Shown here: positions 31,978-41,297 of the stretch, in pieces | Numbering within the stretch: position 1 is the first letter of the stretch | Layout of the letters: every line of letters starts with the position of its first letter | Source: Rufibacter sp. DG15C | GTDB taxonomy: Bacteria; Bacteroidota; Bacteroidia; Cytophagales; Hymenobacteraceae | Assembly (NCBI RefSeq): GCF_001577755.1 | Contig: NZ_CP010776.1 | Span: 2,046,001 to 2,110,000, forward strand | Direction: 5' to 3' | DNA length: 64,000 nt | The notes under the pieces: model-generated | What the model was told of the DNA's origin: nothing | The model's input: only the letters and a program-made list of their open reading frames with translations | Database searches by the model: none | Translations under genes and position numbers: made by a program

Positions 31978-32130
31978 ATGAAAAGATTTTTGCCTCTAAT
32001 CAGTATTTTTGTGTTGTTTATCTTGATGCTCTCCGGCTTTGCGCACGCGCAGACAAAGCATTCTTCTGTGCGCATAGAAAACTCGGCCACCTATCAGATT
32101 CCTGCCAACACCACCAACGCCATCCAGTAA
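31978..32130 (+). CDS. 50-residue secreted peptide
   Basis: A short open frame: MKRFLPLISIFVLFILMLSGFAHAQ is a textbook signal peptide (basic start, long hydrophobic core, AHA-Q cleavage). It is followed by a mature peptide of about 26 residues (TKHSSVRIENSATYQIPANTTNAIQ). No family is recognised. A large palindromic terminator downstream and a hairpin upstream delimit it as its own transcription unit. It might be a periplasmic or secreted small protein, or the remnant of a longer gene. Signal-peptide quality and the terminator are the main evidence. Confidence 0.6.
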   Translation: MKRFLPLISIFVLFILMLSGFAHAQTKHSSVRIENSATYQIPANTTNAIQ

Positions 32131-32171
32131 AAAAGCAAGCAAAGACAGCACGCCTACTGCCTGTCCACCCC

Positions 32172-32219
32172 ATAATAGAGAAGGGCTACTTAGATGATCT
32201 AAGTAGCCCTTCTCTATTA
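32172..32219. terminator. Long perfect palindrome terminator
   Basis: Arms AATAGAGAAGGGCTACTTAG (plus AT) and its exact complement around a single central base form a 22-bp stem. It separates the secreted peptide gene from the convergent response-regulator gene. Confidence 0.88.
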
Positions 32220-32232
32220 CAAAATGCGTATG

Positions 32233-32643
32233 CTATTTTTCTGGGAAATACGTCTCCATGATCTCAAGGATGTGGGCCTCTTGCAGGGGCTTAGAAATAT
32301 GGCGCTGTACGGCATTGTATTGTTTTAAGCGCTCCAGGTCATAGAAGCTGGCAGAGGACGTAAGCATCATCACCAACACGCAGTTCTTTAATTCCTGCGG
32401 AAGGTGTTCATACTCCTCCAGAAACTCAAACCCGTCCATGACCGGCATCTTGATGTCCAGTAGAATCAATTCTGGGTTGGGGTGGCCAGCGTCATGGTTG
32501 GTTTGTAGAAACTTGAGGGCTTCCTCTCCGTTGGTGGCCACCTCAATGCGCTCAGCGGCATCCAGATTGTTCAGGAGCCGCTTGTTGAGGTAATTAGTGG
32601 TTTCATCATCATCCACCAGTAATATGAGATTAAGCCGTTTCAT
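32233..32643 (-). CDS. Single-domain response regulator (receiver only)
   Basis: A 136-residue CheY-like receiver. The acidic pocket is LLVDDDETT (Asp11-13), the phospho-acceptor is Asp63 in LILLDIKMPVMDG, the switch residues are Thr95/Ser96 in MMLTSSAS, and Lys118 is in HISKPL. No output domain follows. It lies 24 bases downstream of a large PAS histidine kinase on the same strand, so it is its probable phosphorylation target. Receiver-only proteins usually act by protein-protein contact or as phosphate sinks. The MKRLNLILLVDDDETTNYLN start and similar short receivers are common in Cytophagales. Confidence 0.93.
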   Translation of the reverse strand: MKRLNLILLVDDDETTNYLNKRLLNNLDAAERIEVATNGEEALKFLQTNHDAGHPNPELILLDIKMPVMDGFEFLEEYEHLPQELKNCVLVMMLTSSASFYDLERLKQYNAVQRHISKPLQEAHILEIMETYFPEK

Positions 32644-32667
32644 GGAGTAAAGGTAGGTAAAAACCCC

Positions 32668-35600
32668 TTACAGGTTCTCTTTAAAATAAATAGTGAAAGT
32701 AGTGCCTGTATTGACCTGGCTTTGCACCTCAATGCGCCCTCCGTTTTTCTGCAAAATGCGGTTAACAATATAAAGGCCCAGCCCAGAACCGTCTACATGG
32801 TTATGGAAACGCTTAAACATCTGGAACAGTTTTGCACCGTGCTTCTCCAGGTCCATGCCCATGCCATTGTCCTGCACCGTCAACACCAGAAACCCGTCCT
32901 CACGAGCTGAGGTAATGGTGACTTCTGGGGTGCGTGTAGAAGAGCGGTACTTGACGGCGTTGCTCACCAGGTTGTAGAGAATACTCTTGAGGTTCACCCG
33001 GGAGAACAGGAGGGAAGGCGCCTCTTCAAAATGGGTGATGATACTTGCGCTGTTGCGGTGCAGCAGATCCTGGATGCTTAGTTTCACTTCCTCCACCATC
33101 TCTTCCAGGGCTACCTCTTCTTGATGGGAGTCTATGTTCTTCTGCACTTTCACAATCTCTGCCAGGTCATGGATGGTTCCCTGTATCTGGGTGAGAGACT
33201 TGTTGAACATGTTTATGAGCAAATTGGCGTCTGGGTCCTGGAACGTGGCGCTCTTGGTGAGTTCCTCAAAAATACGCGCCATGTTGATGATGGGCAGCTT
33301 TAAGTCATGCGAGGCCGTGTACACGAAACTGTCTAGGTCCTCATTGATATTCCTGAGTTCCTGGTTGGTCTGCTCCATGAGCGACTCATTGCGTTTCTGG
33401 TCCTCAATGTCTGTACAGGTACCAAACCATTTGATAATCTGGCCCTCTGCGTTGCGCTGTGGCAATGCCCTGCCTAAGAACCACCGCCATTCCCCGTCAG
33501 AAGCGCGTTTAAAACGGTATTCAATTTCATAGGGTTCGCCGGTGGTCAAGGACAAGTGCCAGCGGGCTTCTGCGCGGGCCTGGTCATCTGGGTGCAGCAG
33601 GTTGTTCCACATCTGGGTGCCTTTGCTGTCCTCTACATTATAGCCGGTGTAGTCCACCCACTGCTGGTTAAAGTAGTCATGGAAGCCCAGCGCGTCTGTC
33701 GTCCAGACCAATTGTGGCATGGAGTCTGCCAGGAACCGGAAGTTCTTGGTGCTTTCTTCCAGGGCTAACAGCATTTGTTTGTGATCCTCCATGTAGGTGT
33801 GCGTACCTACCCACTGCGTGATGGTGCCCTCTGCATCGCGCACGGGCACGCCTTTGATCAGGAACCACCGGTACTGGCCGTCTTCTTTGGACTTCCAGCG
33901 GTTTTCCATCTCAAACTCCTGACCCGTCTCCAGTGACTTCAGCCAGTTGGTGATAGTGCGCTCCATATCATCTGGGTGCATGAAATCCTGCCAGCCCCAG
34001 CCTTTTAAATTCTCAAAGTTGGTGCCCAGGTAGCCTTCATACCACTTGGGGCTGTAATAGTCCACGTCACCGTTGGGCTTGGTGGTAAAGGTCATGTGGG
34101 GCAGGGCCTCTAAGAGGTTGAGGGTGCGCTCATGAGACACCTTTAAATCCTGGGCCAGTTGTTCAGCCTCTTGGCGAATAAGCACCTGCTCCGTTACCTC
34201 CACTATCAGGATCATGATGCCTTCCACCAGCTGCTGGTCATCAAAGAGCGGTTGGTAGACAAAGTTGAAGTAGCCCAGCTCTAGCTGCCCGTTGCCAGTA
34301 CGGTCCAGGAACGCTGAAGACTCGTTCCCGAAATAGGTTTTGCCGGTAGCGTAGACGTTCTCTATGATCTCAAAGTAACCCTGGCTTTTAAGCTCGGGCA
34401 AAACAGACTTGAACGGCTTGCCCACCATGTCACGGTGGCCTAGCAACTGCTTGAACTGGGGAGTGGCAAAGTCTATGAGCCAGCTGGATCCCTTGAGCAC
34501 GGCAAACTGCACCGGCGACTGGGCCAGCATGCGCTGCACGTACTCATCCCGCTCCTTGAGCTTCTGCTGGATGTTTTTCTGCTCCTGTATATCTGTGTTC
34601 ACCCCAATCCAGGCCAGGATGGTGCCGTTCTCATTGTATACGGGCGTGGCGCGTATGCTAAACCACCGGTACTGCCCGTCTGCGGCTCTCTTGAGCCGGG
34701 CCTCATTCACGTACTCTTTGCCCGAGGCGATTGACTGTGTCCAGATGCGGGTGGTGTACGCCAGATCATCTGGGTGCACCACGCCTTCCCAGCTTTGCTC
34801 AGGGGACGTGGTGCCGGTGTAGCTGTACCAGGCTTTGTTATAATAGTAGACATAACCATCCGCGTGCCCAACCCACGCAATCTCTGGGATGCTTTCTAGT
34901 AAGGTGCGCACGTGCTCCTCACTTGCTTTAAGTTGGGCCGCGTATTCGTTCTTTTCTGTGATGTCCAGCATGGCGCCAATCATGCGCACGGGTTTGCCGG
35001 TCTTGTCACGGGCAATGATGCCGCGGTCAAAGATGTCGGCGTAGGTGCCGTCCGCTTTCCTGAACCGGTACTCATCCTGCCAGTTGGTGCCGGTAGCGCT
35101 GTCTATGACATGATGGATGCTGTCCACTACGCGGGTAGCATCTTCTGGATGAATACGGCTATACCAGGAGTTGACATCATGTTCTATGTCTTCTTCTTTG
35201 TAGCCAAACGTTACTTTAAAGCCTTCATTCCACCAGACATAGTCATTCTCCAGGTTCCAGTCCCAGATTACGTCATTGGTGGCTTTGGCCATGAGCTCAA
35301 ACCGTTCCAGGTTTTCTTTGGCCAGGCGTTCTGTTTTTTGCTGTTCTTCAATGTCTAAGAGGGTGCCCAGCATGCGGTAGGGGGCGCCTTCCTCGTTATA
35401 GAGAATATACCCGTGGTCTACCACATGCGTGTAAGTGCCATCTGCCTTTAAAAAGCGGTATTTGCCGGTCCAGGCTTTTTCTTGCTTCGCTACGGTTTTG
35501 TTTAAGCTGGCCCGCAGGCTCTGGTATTCTTCTGGGTGCACTCGCGCATCCCACTGGGCCGGGAGTTCACCTTCTGCTGTAACAGGATAGCCAAAAATCT

Positions 35601-36171
35601 GCTCAAAGTTCTTGCTCCAAAACAGCCTGCCGGTTTTAATGTCATAGTCCCAGGACACGCCGCCCGAAGCCGCGACCATGGCGTCCATGCTGCCTTTGGT
35701 AATCTCCTGCTCGCGCTTATGAAGCTGGCTTTCTGTGACGTCCTCTACCGTATGGATAATGTAGGAGACTTCTTTCTGCGCATCTAAGACGGGCTTGCTT
35801 TTAAGGCACCAGTATTTTTCCTCATAGGTGCCGTCCGGCCCCAGCACGTCATGGCGTAAAGGCTTTTGCAGCGTATGGGGCTGCTTGTGCAAAAGCACGT
35901 AGTCCAAGGATTGCTGAATAGGGTCTATGGCATTGGCAGAAGGAGCTGCGGGGTTGGCCGGAAAAGCCTCAAACAGGTTTTTACCAATCAGGTGCTCTCT
36001 GGTGGAATGGGTGGCGGCCAGGTAGTCATCTGTGGCTTCTAGCACCACCAATTCTGGGGTAAGAATGACGTGTTGCCCCGGTAGCGCCTGTAGAAACGTG
36101 TGCAAATCCAAAGCGGGCGAAACTGGGGCTGCGGTACTGGTCATACTCTCAAGAAAATATCGTATTGGCAA
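32668..36171 (-). CDS. Cytoplasmic sensor histidine kinase with seven PAS domains
   Basis: An 1167-residue soluble kinase with no transmembrane segment. Seven PAS units occur in tandem, beginning near residues 28, 170, 290, 420, 545, 685 and 810; several carry the PAS-PAC pattern YRFKxADGxYxWFxxRAxPxxNxxG. The dimerisation domain has YTASHDLKLPI with the phosphorylated His955. The ATPase domain follows with the N box LVSNAVKYR, DNGMGMD and GSGLGLYIVNRI. It probably senses several internal cues such as redox or ligands and passes phosphate to the receiver gene downstream. Met10 is an alternative start. No haem- or flavin-binding residue pattern was assigned by eye. Confidence 0.93.
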   Translation of the reverse strand: MPIRYFLESMTSTAAPVSPALDLHTFLQALPGQHVILTPELVVLEATDDYLAATHSTREHLIGKNLFEAFPANPAAPSANAIDPIQQSLDYVLLHKQPHTLQKPLRHDVLGPDGTYEEKYWCLKSKPVLDAQKEVSYIIHTVEDVTESQLHKREQEITKGSMDAMVAASGGVSWDYDIKTGRLFWSKNFEQIFGYPVTAEGELPAQWDARVHPEEYQSLRASLNKTVAKQEKAWTGKYRFLKADGTYTHVVDHGYILYNEEGAPYRMLGTLLDIEEQQKTERLAKENLERFELMAKATNDVIWDWNLENDYVWWNEGFKVTFGYKEEDIEHDVNSWYSRIHPEDATRVVDSIHHVIDSATGTNWQDEYRFRKADGTYADIFDRGIIARDKTGKPVRMIGAMLDITEKNEYAAQLKASEEHVRTLLESIPEIAWVGHADGYVYYYNKAWYSYTGTTSPEQSWEGVVHPDDLAYTTRIWTQSIASGKEYVNEARLKRAADGQYRWFSIRATPVYNENGTILAWIGVNTDIQEQKNIQQKLKERDEYVQRMLAQSPVQFAVLKGSSWLIDFATPQFKQLLGHRDMVGKPFKSVLPELKSQGYFEIIENVYATGKTYFGNESSAFLDRTGNGQLELGYFNFVYQPLFDDQQLVEGIMILIVEVTEQVLIRQEAEQLAQDLKVSHERTLNLLEALPHMTFTTKPNGDVDYYSPKWYEGYLGTNFENLKGWGWQDFMHPDDMERTITNWLKSLETGQEFEMENRWKSKEDGQYRWFLIKGVPVRDAEGTITQWVGTHTYMEDHKQMLLALEESTKNFRFLADSMPQLVWTTDALGFHDYFNQQWVDYTGYNVEDSKGTQMWNNLLHPDDQARAEARWHLSLTTGEPYEIEYRFKRASDGEWRWFLGRALPQRNAEGQIIKWFGTCTDIEDQKRNESLMEQTNQELRNINEDLDSFVYTASHDLKLPIINMARIFEELTKSATFQDPDANLLINMFNKSLTQIQGTIHDLAEIVKVQKNIDSHQEEVALEEMVEEVKLSIQDLLHRNSASIITHFEEAPSLLFSRVNLKSILYNLVSNAVKYRSSTRTPEVTITSAREDGFLVLTVQDNGMGMDLEKHGAKLFQMFKRFHNHVDGSGLGLYIVNRILQKNGGRIEVQSQVNTGTTFTIYFKENL

Positions 36172-36228
36172 GGATAACCCTTGGGCTGCTCTAATTGTTC
36201 AATGGATTGGCAGAAGGGCAGGGAAAAG

Positions 36229-36266
36229 CGTTTTTGGCCTGTTTTGGGGGAAATAGGCCAAAAACG
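36229..36266. repeat. 38-bp palindromic element, copy 15
   Basis: Eight bases after the mfd stop, between mfd and the PAS kinase start. The centre is altered (TTTTGGGGGAAA), but the arms match consensus. Confidence 0.9.
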
Positions 36267-36274
36267 CGTATAGA

Positions 36275-39200
36275 CTATGCTTTCAGTTCTTCAAAAATGG
36301 CTTGCGCCGTTGCCAATGTAGAGACATTTTCTACAATTACAATCAACTTGTCCTTGGCTTCTTTTAACCTGGACCGGCGCGAGTGCTGCTGCACGTACTG
36401 TAAAATGCGACTAAAGGTTTCAGATTGGAAGAAAGGATCATTGTTCTGGCTAGGAATGTAGCCCTTGAGCGTCTCTTTCTTGATGGTGAGTTTCTCAAAA
36501 CCAAGGTGACAGGCCTCCCAGCGCATTTTCACGATGGTCACCAGTTGCTCTACTTGCTCTGGCATGGGCCCGAACCGATCCACCATTCCCGCCACCAATT
36601 TATTGAGGCTTTCCATGTCTTTGACGCTGTCCAGCTTACTGTACATCTGCAGACGCTCAGAGATGTTGCTGATGTAGTAGTCTGGGATGAGAATCTCCAG
36701 GTCCGTTTCAATAGAACATTCCCGGATGGGTTCAATGAGTTTATCCAGGTCCACGTCTTTGAAGAAGAGCTCCTTGAACTCGGTCTCCTTCAACTCTTGC
36801 ACCGCCTCATCCAGAATCTGATGGTAAGCCTCAAACCCAAGGTCTGTAATGAAACCGCTCTGCTCACCGCCCAGCATGTTTCCCGCGCCGCGTATGTCCA
36901 GATCGCGCATAGCAATCTTGAAACCTTCGCCCAAATCTGAGAATTCCTCCAGGGTACTCAAACGCTTGCGAGCGTCTGATGGCAGACCCGACACCGGTGG
37001 CGTTAGCAGGTAGCAGTAGGCTTTTTTATTGGAACGACCCACGCGCCCACGCATCTGGTGCAAATCACTCAGGCCAAACATGTGCGCACGGTTGATGATG
37101 ATGGTGTTGGCGTTAGGTATGTCCAGCCCGCTTTCAATGATGTTAGTAGACACCAGCACGTCATACTCGCCCTCCACGAATCGCATCATGCGTTTCTCTA
37201 ACTCCTCTGGGTCCATCTGGCCATGGGCGTAGGTCACCTTGACGTCTGGTACCAGTTTCAGAATCAGGTTGGCCATCTCCTCAATGTCCGCTATGCGGTT
37301 GTGCACAAAGAAGACCTGGCCTTTGCGCTTCAGCTCAGCGGCGACGGCGTCTCTGATGAGGGTGTCTTCAAAGACGTGCAATTCTGTCTGGACCGGTTGG
37401 CGGTTAGGTGGCGGCGTGGCAATTACGCTTAGGTCGCGGGCACCCATCAAAGAGAAGTGCAGCGTACGCGGAATTGGCGTGGCCGTGAGCGTAAGCGTGT
37501 CCACATTGATTTTTATCTCTTTGAGGCGGTCCTTGGTTTTTACCCCAAACTTCTGCTCCTCGTCAATGATCAGCAAGCCCAAGTTCTTGAACTTGACGTC
37601 CTTGCTGGCTAGTCGGTGCGTGCCAATCAGGATTTCGGTCTTGCCTTCGGCCACGCGGGCCAGGGTTTCCTTAATCTGCTTGGTGGTCTTAAAGCGATTG
37701 ATATACTCCACATTCACCGGAAAAGCCTCCAGGCGGTCCCGGAACGTCTTATAATGTTGCATGGCTAGGATGGTGGTAGGCACCAAAACGGCCACCTGCT
37801 TGCCGTCACAGGCCGCTTTGAAGGCCGCGCGGATGGCAATCTCGGTCTTCCCGAAACCCACGTCCCCGCACACCAGTCTATCCATGGGGTGCGGTTGCTC
37901 CATGTCGTTTTTCACGTCTTCAGTGGCTTTGCCCTGGTCTGGAGTATCTTCATAGATAAAGGAAGACTCCAATTCTGCCTGCAAGAAGCCGTCTCTTGAG
38001 AACGCATAGCCGGGAGCGGCCTTGCGCTTGGCGTAAAGCCTGATGAGCTCGGCGGCAATGTCTTTGACCTTGCTCTTGACCTTCTTTTTCTTGTTCTCCC
38101 ATTCTGGGGAGCCCAGCTTGCTCATGCTAGGCGGCGTACCTTCCTTGCCGGTGTATTTAGTGATTTTGTGCAGCGAGTGAATACTCACGTACAGCAAATC
38201 ATCATCTCTATAGACCAACCTAATGGCTTCCTGCAGCCTGCCGCCTACTTCAACCTTGTCCAACCCGGCAAACCGCCCGATGCCGTAGTCCATGTGCGTG
38301 ACATAGTCCCCCGACTTTAAGGTTTTGAGTTCTTTAAGCGTAAGCGCTTTTGACTTGGAATAGCCTTCTTTGGTTTTGTGCTTGTAATAGCGCTCAAACA
38401 GTTGGTGGTCTGTGTAGGCGACCAATTTTACTTGGTCGTCTACGAAGCCTTCGCGCAGGGCCAGCATCATGTGGTGGAACCGCACGTCATGGTCCAGTTC
38501 GTCAAAAATGGTGAGCAAGCGGTCTGCCTGGCGCGGCGACTCAGAGGCGATGACGTTCACGTAGCCGTTGCTCTGGTTCTCATGCAGGTTGGCCGCCAAG
38601 CGCTGAAAATCCTTGTTAAAGGAAGGCTGTGGGTGCGCTTGAAACTGGACCACTTCGGCGTTCTTAAAGTTGAAGCGCTTGCCAAACTCCACTAAAGTGA
38701 ATTTCTCCAGGCCTTTCTTAAACGCTTTTCCGCTTTCAAACAGGTCTGCGGGTTTGGAGACTATCTGCACGCCGGCGCTGTGCTCCAGCATCTCCTGGAA
38801 CGCCTGCTCAGCTTTCTCATAAGACTCGCTTACCACCTCCACGGTTTGGCGGTAGTCCTTCACCCAGATTTTGCTGTCTTCGGGGATGAAGTCCAAGAAC
38901 GACTCGCGGGTCTCTTGCAGCAGTTTGGTCTGCACGTTGGGGATGATGCTAATCTGCTTCTTCTGCTCTACAGAAAGCTGGGTGTTGGGGTCAAAGGTCC
39001 TGATGGATTCAATCTCATCGCCAAATAACTCCAAGCGGTAGGGTAACTCGTTGGCATACGAGTAGACGTCTATGATGCCGCCGCGCACGGCAAACTGGCC
39101 GGCCTCATACACAAAATCGGTGCGCTCAAAGTCATAGCTGTTCAGGACCTCAGTGAGGAAATTGACGTCCAGCTTTTCGCCTACCTTGGCGCCCAGCGTG

Positions 39201-39631
39201 TTTGCCACCAGGGATTTCTTATTGATGACCTTCTCCGTGAGGGCCTCTGGATACGTCACAATCAAAGCCCCGGCCCCGGCGCGGTCGTTGAGGCGGTTAA
39301 GGACCTCGGCTCTTAATAAAATGTTGGCATTCTCGGTGCTGTCAAACTGGTAAGCCCGCTTATATGAGCTGGGGAACAGCAATACCTCTTGGGTGTCTTC
39401 TAAGAGGCTAGAAAGGTCACTGTAAAAATAAGCGGCCTCTTCGCGGTCATGCAGGATGAACAGGTGGGTGCGCGGCTGCATGGTTTGCAGGGTAGAAGCC
39501 ACTACGGCATCCAAACTGCCTACCAGACCTTTCAACTGCACATGGGTAGGCTCTGCCACAGACAAACGCTGGGCCACGGTCTGCACGACGGGGTCCTGGC
39601 GGTATAGCTCTAAAAATTGAGTTGCTTTCAA
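36275..39631 (-). CDS. mfd: Transcription-repair coupling factor Mfd
   Basis: An 1118-residue ATP-dependent translocase that removes stalled RNA polymerase and recruits nucleotide excision repair. The N-terminal UvrB-homology part contains LFPSSYKRAYQFDSTENANILLR and VTYPEALTEKV. The RNA-polymerase interaction domain follows at LKSGDYVTHMDYGIGRFAGLDKVEVGG. Helicase motifs are LVCGDVGFGKTEIAIRAAF (Walker A), LIIDEEQKFGV (DEEQ box), TLTATPIPRTLHFSLMGARD and GRVGRSNKKAYCYLL. The TRCF C-terminal domain is present. Length and order are normal. Its start is preceded by a -7 promoter box. Confidence 0.97.
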   Translation of the reverse strand: MKATQFLELYRQDPVVQTVAQRLSVAEPTHVQLKGLVGSLDAVVASTLQTMQPRTHLFILHDREEAAYFYSDLSSLLEDTQEVLLFPSSYKRAYQFDSTENANILLRAEVLNRLNDRAGAGALIVTYPEALTEKVINKKSLVANTLGAKVGEKLDVNFLTEVLNSYDFERTDFVYEAGQFAVRGGIIDVYSYANELPYRLELFGDEIESIRTFDPNTQLSVEQKKQISIIPNVQTKLLQETRESFLDFIPEDSKIWVKDYRQTVEVVSESYEKAEQAFQEMLEHSAGVQIVSKPADLFESGKAFKKGLEKFTLVEFGKRFNFKNAEVVQFQAHPQPSFNKDFQRLAANLHENQSNGYVNVIASESPRQADRLLTIFDELDHDVRFHHMMLALREGFVDDQVKLVAYTDHQLFERYYKHKTKEGYSKSKALTLKELKTLKSGDYVTHMDYGIGRFAGLDKVEVGGRLQEAIRLVYRDDDLLYVSIHSLHKITKYTGKEGTPPSMSKLGSPEWENKKKKVKSKVKDIAAELIRLYAKRKAAPGYAFSRDGFLQAELESSFIYEDTPDQGKATEDVKNDMEQPHPMDRLVCGDVGFGKTEIAIRAAFKAACDGKQVAVLVPTTILAMQHYKTFRDRLEAFPVNVEYINRFKTTKQIKETLARVAEGKTEILIGTHRLASKDVKFKNLGLLIIDEEQKFGVKTKDRLKEIKINVDTLTLTATPIPRTLHFSLMGARDLSVIATPPPNRQPVQTELHVFEDTLIRDAVAAELKRKGQVFFVHNRIADIEEMANLILKLVPDVKVTYAHGQMDPEELEKRMMRFVEGEYDVLVSTNIIESGLDIPNANTIIINRAHMFGLSDLHQMRGRVGRSNKKAYCYLLTPPVSGLPSDARKRLSTLEEFSDLGEGFKIAMRDLDIRGAGNMLGGEQSGFITDLGFEAYHQILDEAVQELKETEFKELFFKDVDLDKLIEPIRECSIETDLEILIPDYYISNISERLQMYSKLDSVKDMESLNKLVAGMVDRFGPMPEQVEQLVTIVKMRWEACHLGFEKLTIKKETLKGYIPSQNNDPFFQSETFSRILQYVQQHSRRSRLKEAKDKLIVIVENVSTLATAQAIFEELKA

Positions 39632-39660
39632 GGGGATATTCTTTCCTGAGATAGTAGGGC

Positions 39661-39668
39661 AAAGCTAG
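39661..39668 (-). promoter_or_regulatory. -7 box of mfd
   Basis: Reads TAGCTTTG on the minus strand, an exact TAnnTTTG, 30 bases before the mfd ATG. No -33 partner at standard spacing was found. Confidence 0.45.
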
Positions 39669-39794
39669 CCATTCTTGCCGGTTACTGGAAACGCAGCAAA
39701 CTAGCCAAAGTTGTTTGGGTAAATGAATTAATGAGAGTAGAATCAAAGGTACTCTTGAAGAATTGGGAAGTTGACCTTGACAAACGTCAAAGTG

Positions 39795-39832
39795 CGTTTT
39801 TGGCCTCTTTACCAGAAAAGAGGCCAAAAACG
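39795..39832. repeat. 38-bp palindromic element, copy 16
   Basis: The stem has GGCCTCTTT / AAAGAGGCC where most copies have CCTGTTT / AAACAGG, a clear paired G-to-C and C-to-G change. It lies between msrA and mfd. Confidence 0.92.
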
Positions 39833-39882
39833 CACTGCTATCAACAATTCTTCTTTACAATCTGCCCATGCCCGGCGTGAAC

Positions 39883-40542
39883 CTATTCCTGATCCTTCAG
39901 CTTGCCCTCCATTTTCTGCTTGAACTTCTCCAGTTTAGGCTTGGAGACGGCGCGCATGTAAGGGTTGTCTGGGTTGGTTTTGTAGAAATCCTGGTGGTAG
40001 TCTTCGGCTACGTAGAATTCTTTTAGCGGCTCTACCTGCGTGACAATAGGAGCCTGGAAGGCACGGGCGCTGTTGAGTTTGGCAATGTAGGCGTCAATCT
40101 GGGCTTTCTCCTCGGGTGTTTTATAGAAGATGGCGGAGCGGTACTGGGTTCCTACATCGGGGCCCTGGCGGTTGAGGGTGGTAGGGTCGTGCGCCGCGAA
40201 GAAGGCTTCCAGCAACGTCTGGTAGCTAATCACCTTGGGATCATAGTGAATCTGGACGGCTTCGGCGTGGCCGGTCATGCCCGTAGTCACTTGCTCATAG
40301 GTGGGATTCTTGACGGTGCCGCCGGTGTAGCCAGAAACTACCTCGTGCACGCCTTTGAGTTTTTCAGCGGATTCCTCGGTGCACCAAAAACAGCCACCCG
40401 CAAACGTGGCCACGGCCAAGCCTTCTTTGTTAATAGGAGCAGAGGCGGTGGTTTTTTTGGTGGAAGTCTGCTTCTTGTTTTGGCTCTGGGCACAGGACGT
40501 GAAGCCCAGCAATAGTATAAGAGAGAAGAATAAATGTCTCAT
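39883..40542 (-). CDS. msrA: Peptide-methionine (S)-S-oxide reductase MsrA, exported lipoprotein form
   Basis: A 219-residue enzyme. The start MRHLFFSLILLLGFTSC gives a lipoprotein signal with lipid Cys17, and a Lys/Thr-rich linker follows. The MsrA domain has ATFAGGCFWCTEESAEKL with catalytic Cys51, SGYTGGTVKNPTYEQV, HAEAVQIHYDP, GPDVGTQYRSAIFY and FYVAEDYHQDFY. It reduces methionine-S-sulfoxide in envelope proteins. An upstream in-frame ATG adds 16 residues (MPAPTGYRIGTKSPLL) that would spoil the signal peptide, so the shorter start is chosen. Resolving cysteines of the C-terminal type are not seen, so recycling may rely on an external thioredoxin-like protein. Confidence 0.95.
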   Translation of the reverse strand: MRHLFFSLILLLGFTSCAQSQNKKQTSTKKTTASAPINKEGLAVATFAGGCFWCTEESAEKLKGVHEVVSGYTGGTVKNPTYEQVTTGMTGHAEAVQIHYDPKVISYQTLLEAFFAAHDPTTLNRQGPDVGTQYRSAIFYKTPEEKAQIDAYIAKLNSARAFQAPIVTQVEPLKEFYVAEDYHQDFYKTNPDNPYMRAVSKPKLEKFKQKMEGKLKDQE

Positions 40543-40631
40543 AAGTAAAGGCGATTTGGTGCCTATTCTATAACCGGTTGGGGCGGGCAATAGTTTCTAA
40601 ATATGAGGCAGACGTCCAATCCTTTTCAATC

Positions 40632-40669
40632 CGTTTTTGGCCTGATTTCCTGGAAACAGGCCAAAAACG
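40632..40669. repeat. 38-bp palindromic element, copy 17
   Basis: Five bases after the stop of the small membrane protein gene. Almost exact consensus (CTGATTTCCTGGAAACAGG in the centre). Confidence 0.92.
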
Positions 40670-40674
40670 AAGTC

Positions 40675-41232
40675 TTAGTAAGAAGCGTCGTGTTGCTGGT
40701 TCTGCTGATAGATTTTCCAGGCGAAGAGTCCCACGCCGGCCGCTATCAAGGCGTAGGTTAGCCAGGTGAGCCAGCCACCAGAATCTCGACGCAACACATC
40801 CTCGGCGGTTAAAAAGCTTTTGTTGATTTTGGGCGCTGATAAACTGTAAATGCGTCGGTTGCCTTCGTTCTTCACAGGGTCTTCCTTGGCATTGTATTCC
40901 ACCCGGAGGCGTTCGCCAATCTTAGCCTGCGCTTTAAAGGCGGCCGTGTCAAAACGTGCTATTTCATGCTTGGGCAACACAAAACGCTCAGTGAGTTCTT
41001 GCAACCAGATGCCGTAGTCCAGATCTCCTTTCTCGGTTTTCTTGAAAGAGTAATTGCTAAGGGTGCCTTCAATGGCGGTGAGGTCTTTGGGATTCTGTAC
41101 CACTTGCGTGCCGTATTGTAAGCCTAATAGTATTAGACCAATCACCAAGAGAATGGTGGCTGGCAAGAACTGCCTTGACACGGTAAGCGGGGTGTTGAGA
41201 ATGCCAATCTTTTTTCTGGGTGGTCTAGCCAT
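40675..41232 (-). CDS. Membrane protein with two flanking helices and an extracytoplasmic domain, unknown function
   Basis: A 185-residue protein. It has a basic N-terminus (MARPPRKKIGILN), a first helix FLPATILLVIGLILLGLQYG (about 23-42), a domain of about 95 residues outside or in the periplasm (IEGTLSNYSFKKTEKGDLDYGIWLQELTERFVLPKHEIARF ... LRVEYNAKED) and a second helix WLTYALIAAGVGLFAWKIY (about 156-174). I do not recognise the family; the layout resembles small DUF3592-type membrane proteins but the sequence does not prove it. An exact -7 promoter box is 20 bases upstream. It lies in tandem with msrA but carries its own promoter. Confidence 0.75.
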   Translation of the reverse strand: MARPPRKKIGILNTPLTVSRQFLPATILLVIGLILLGLQYGTQVVQNPKDLTAIEGTLSNYSFKKTEKGDLDYGIWLQELTERFVLPKHEIARFDTAAFKAQAKIGERLRVEYNAKEDPVKNEGNRRIYSLSAPKINKSFLTAEDVLRRDSGGWLTWLTYALIAAGVGLFAWKIYQQNQQHDASY

Positions 41233-41251
41233 GAATGTTTCTGTTAAATGC

Positions 41252-41259
41252 CAAAGATA
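41252..41259 (-). promoter_or_regulatory. -7 box of the two-helix membrane protein gene
   Basis: TATCTTTG on the minus strand, an exact TAnnTTTG, 20 bases before the ATG at 41232. Confidence 0.5.
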
Positions 41260-41297
41260 AGAACGCGTTGGACTGTTAGAAAGTGCCTGCGCCCTGC

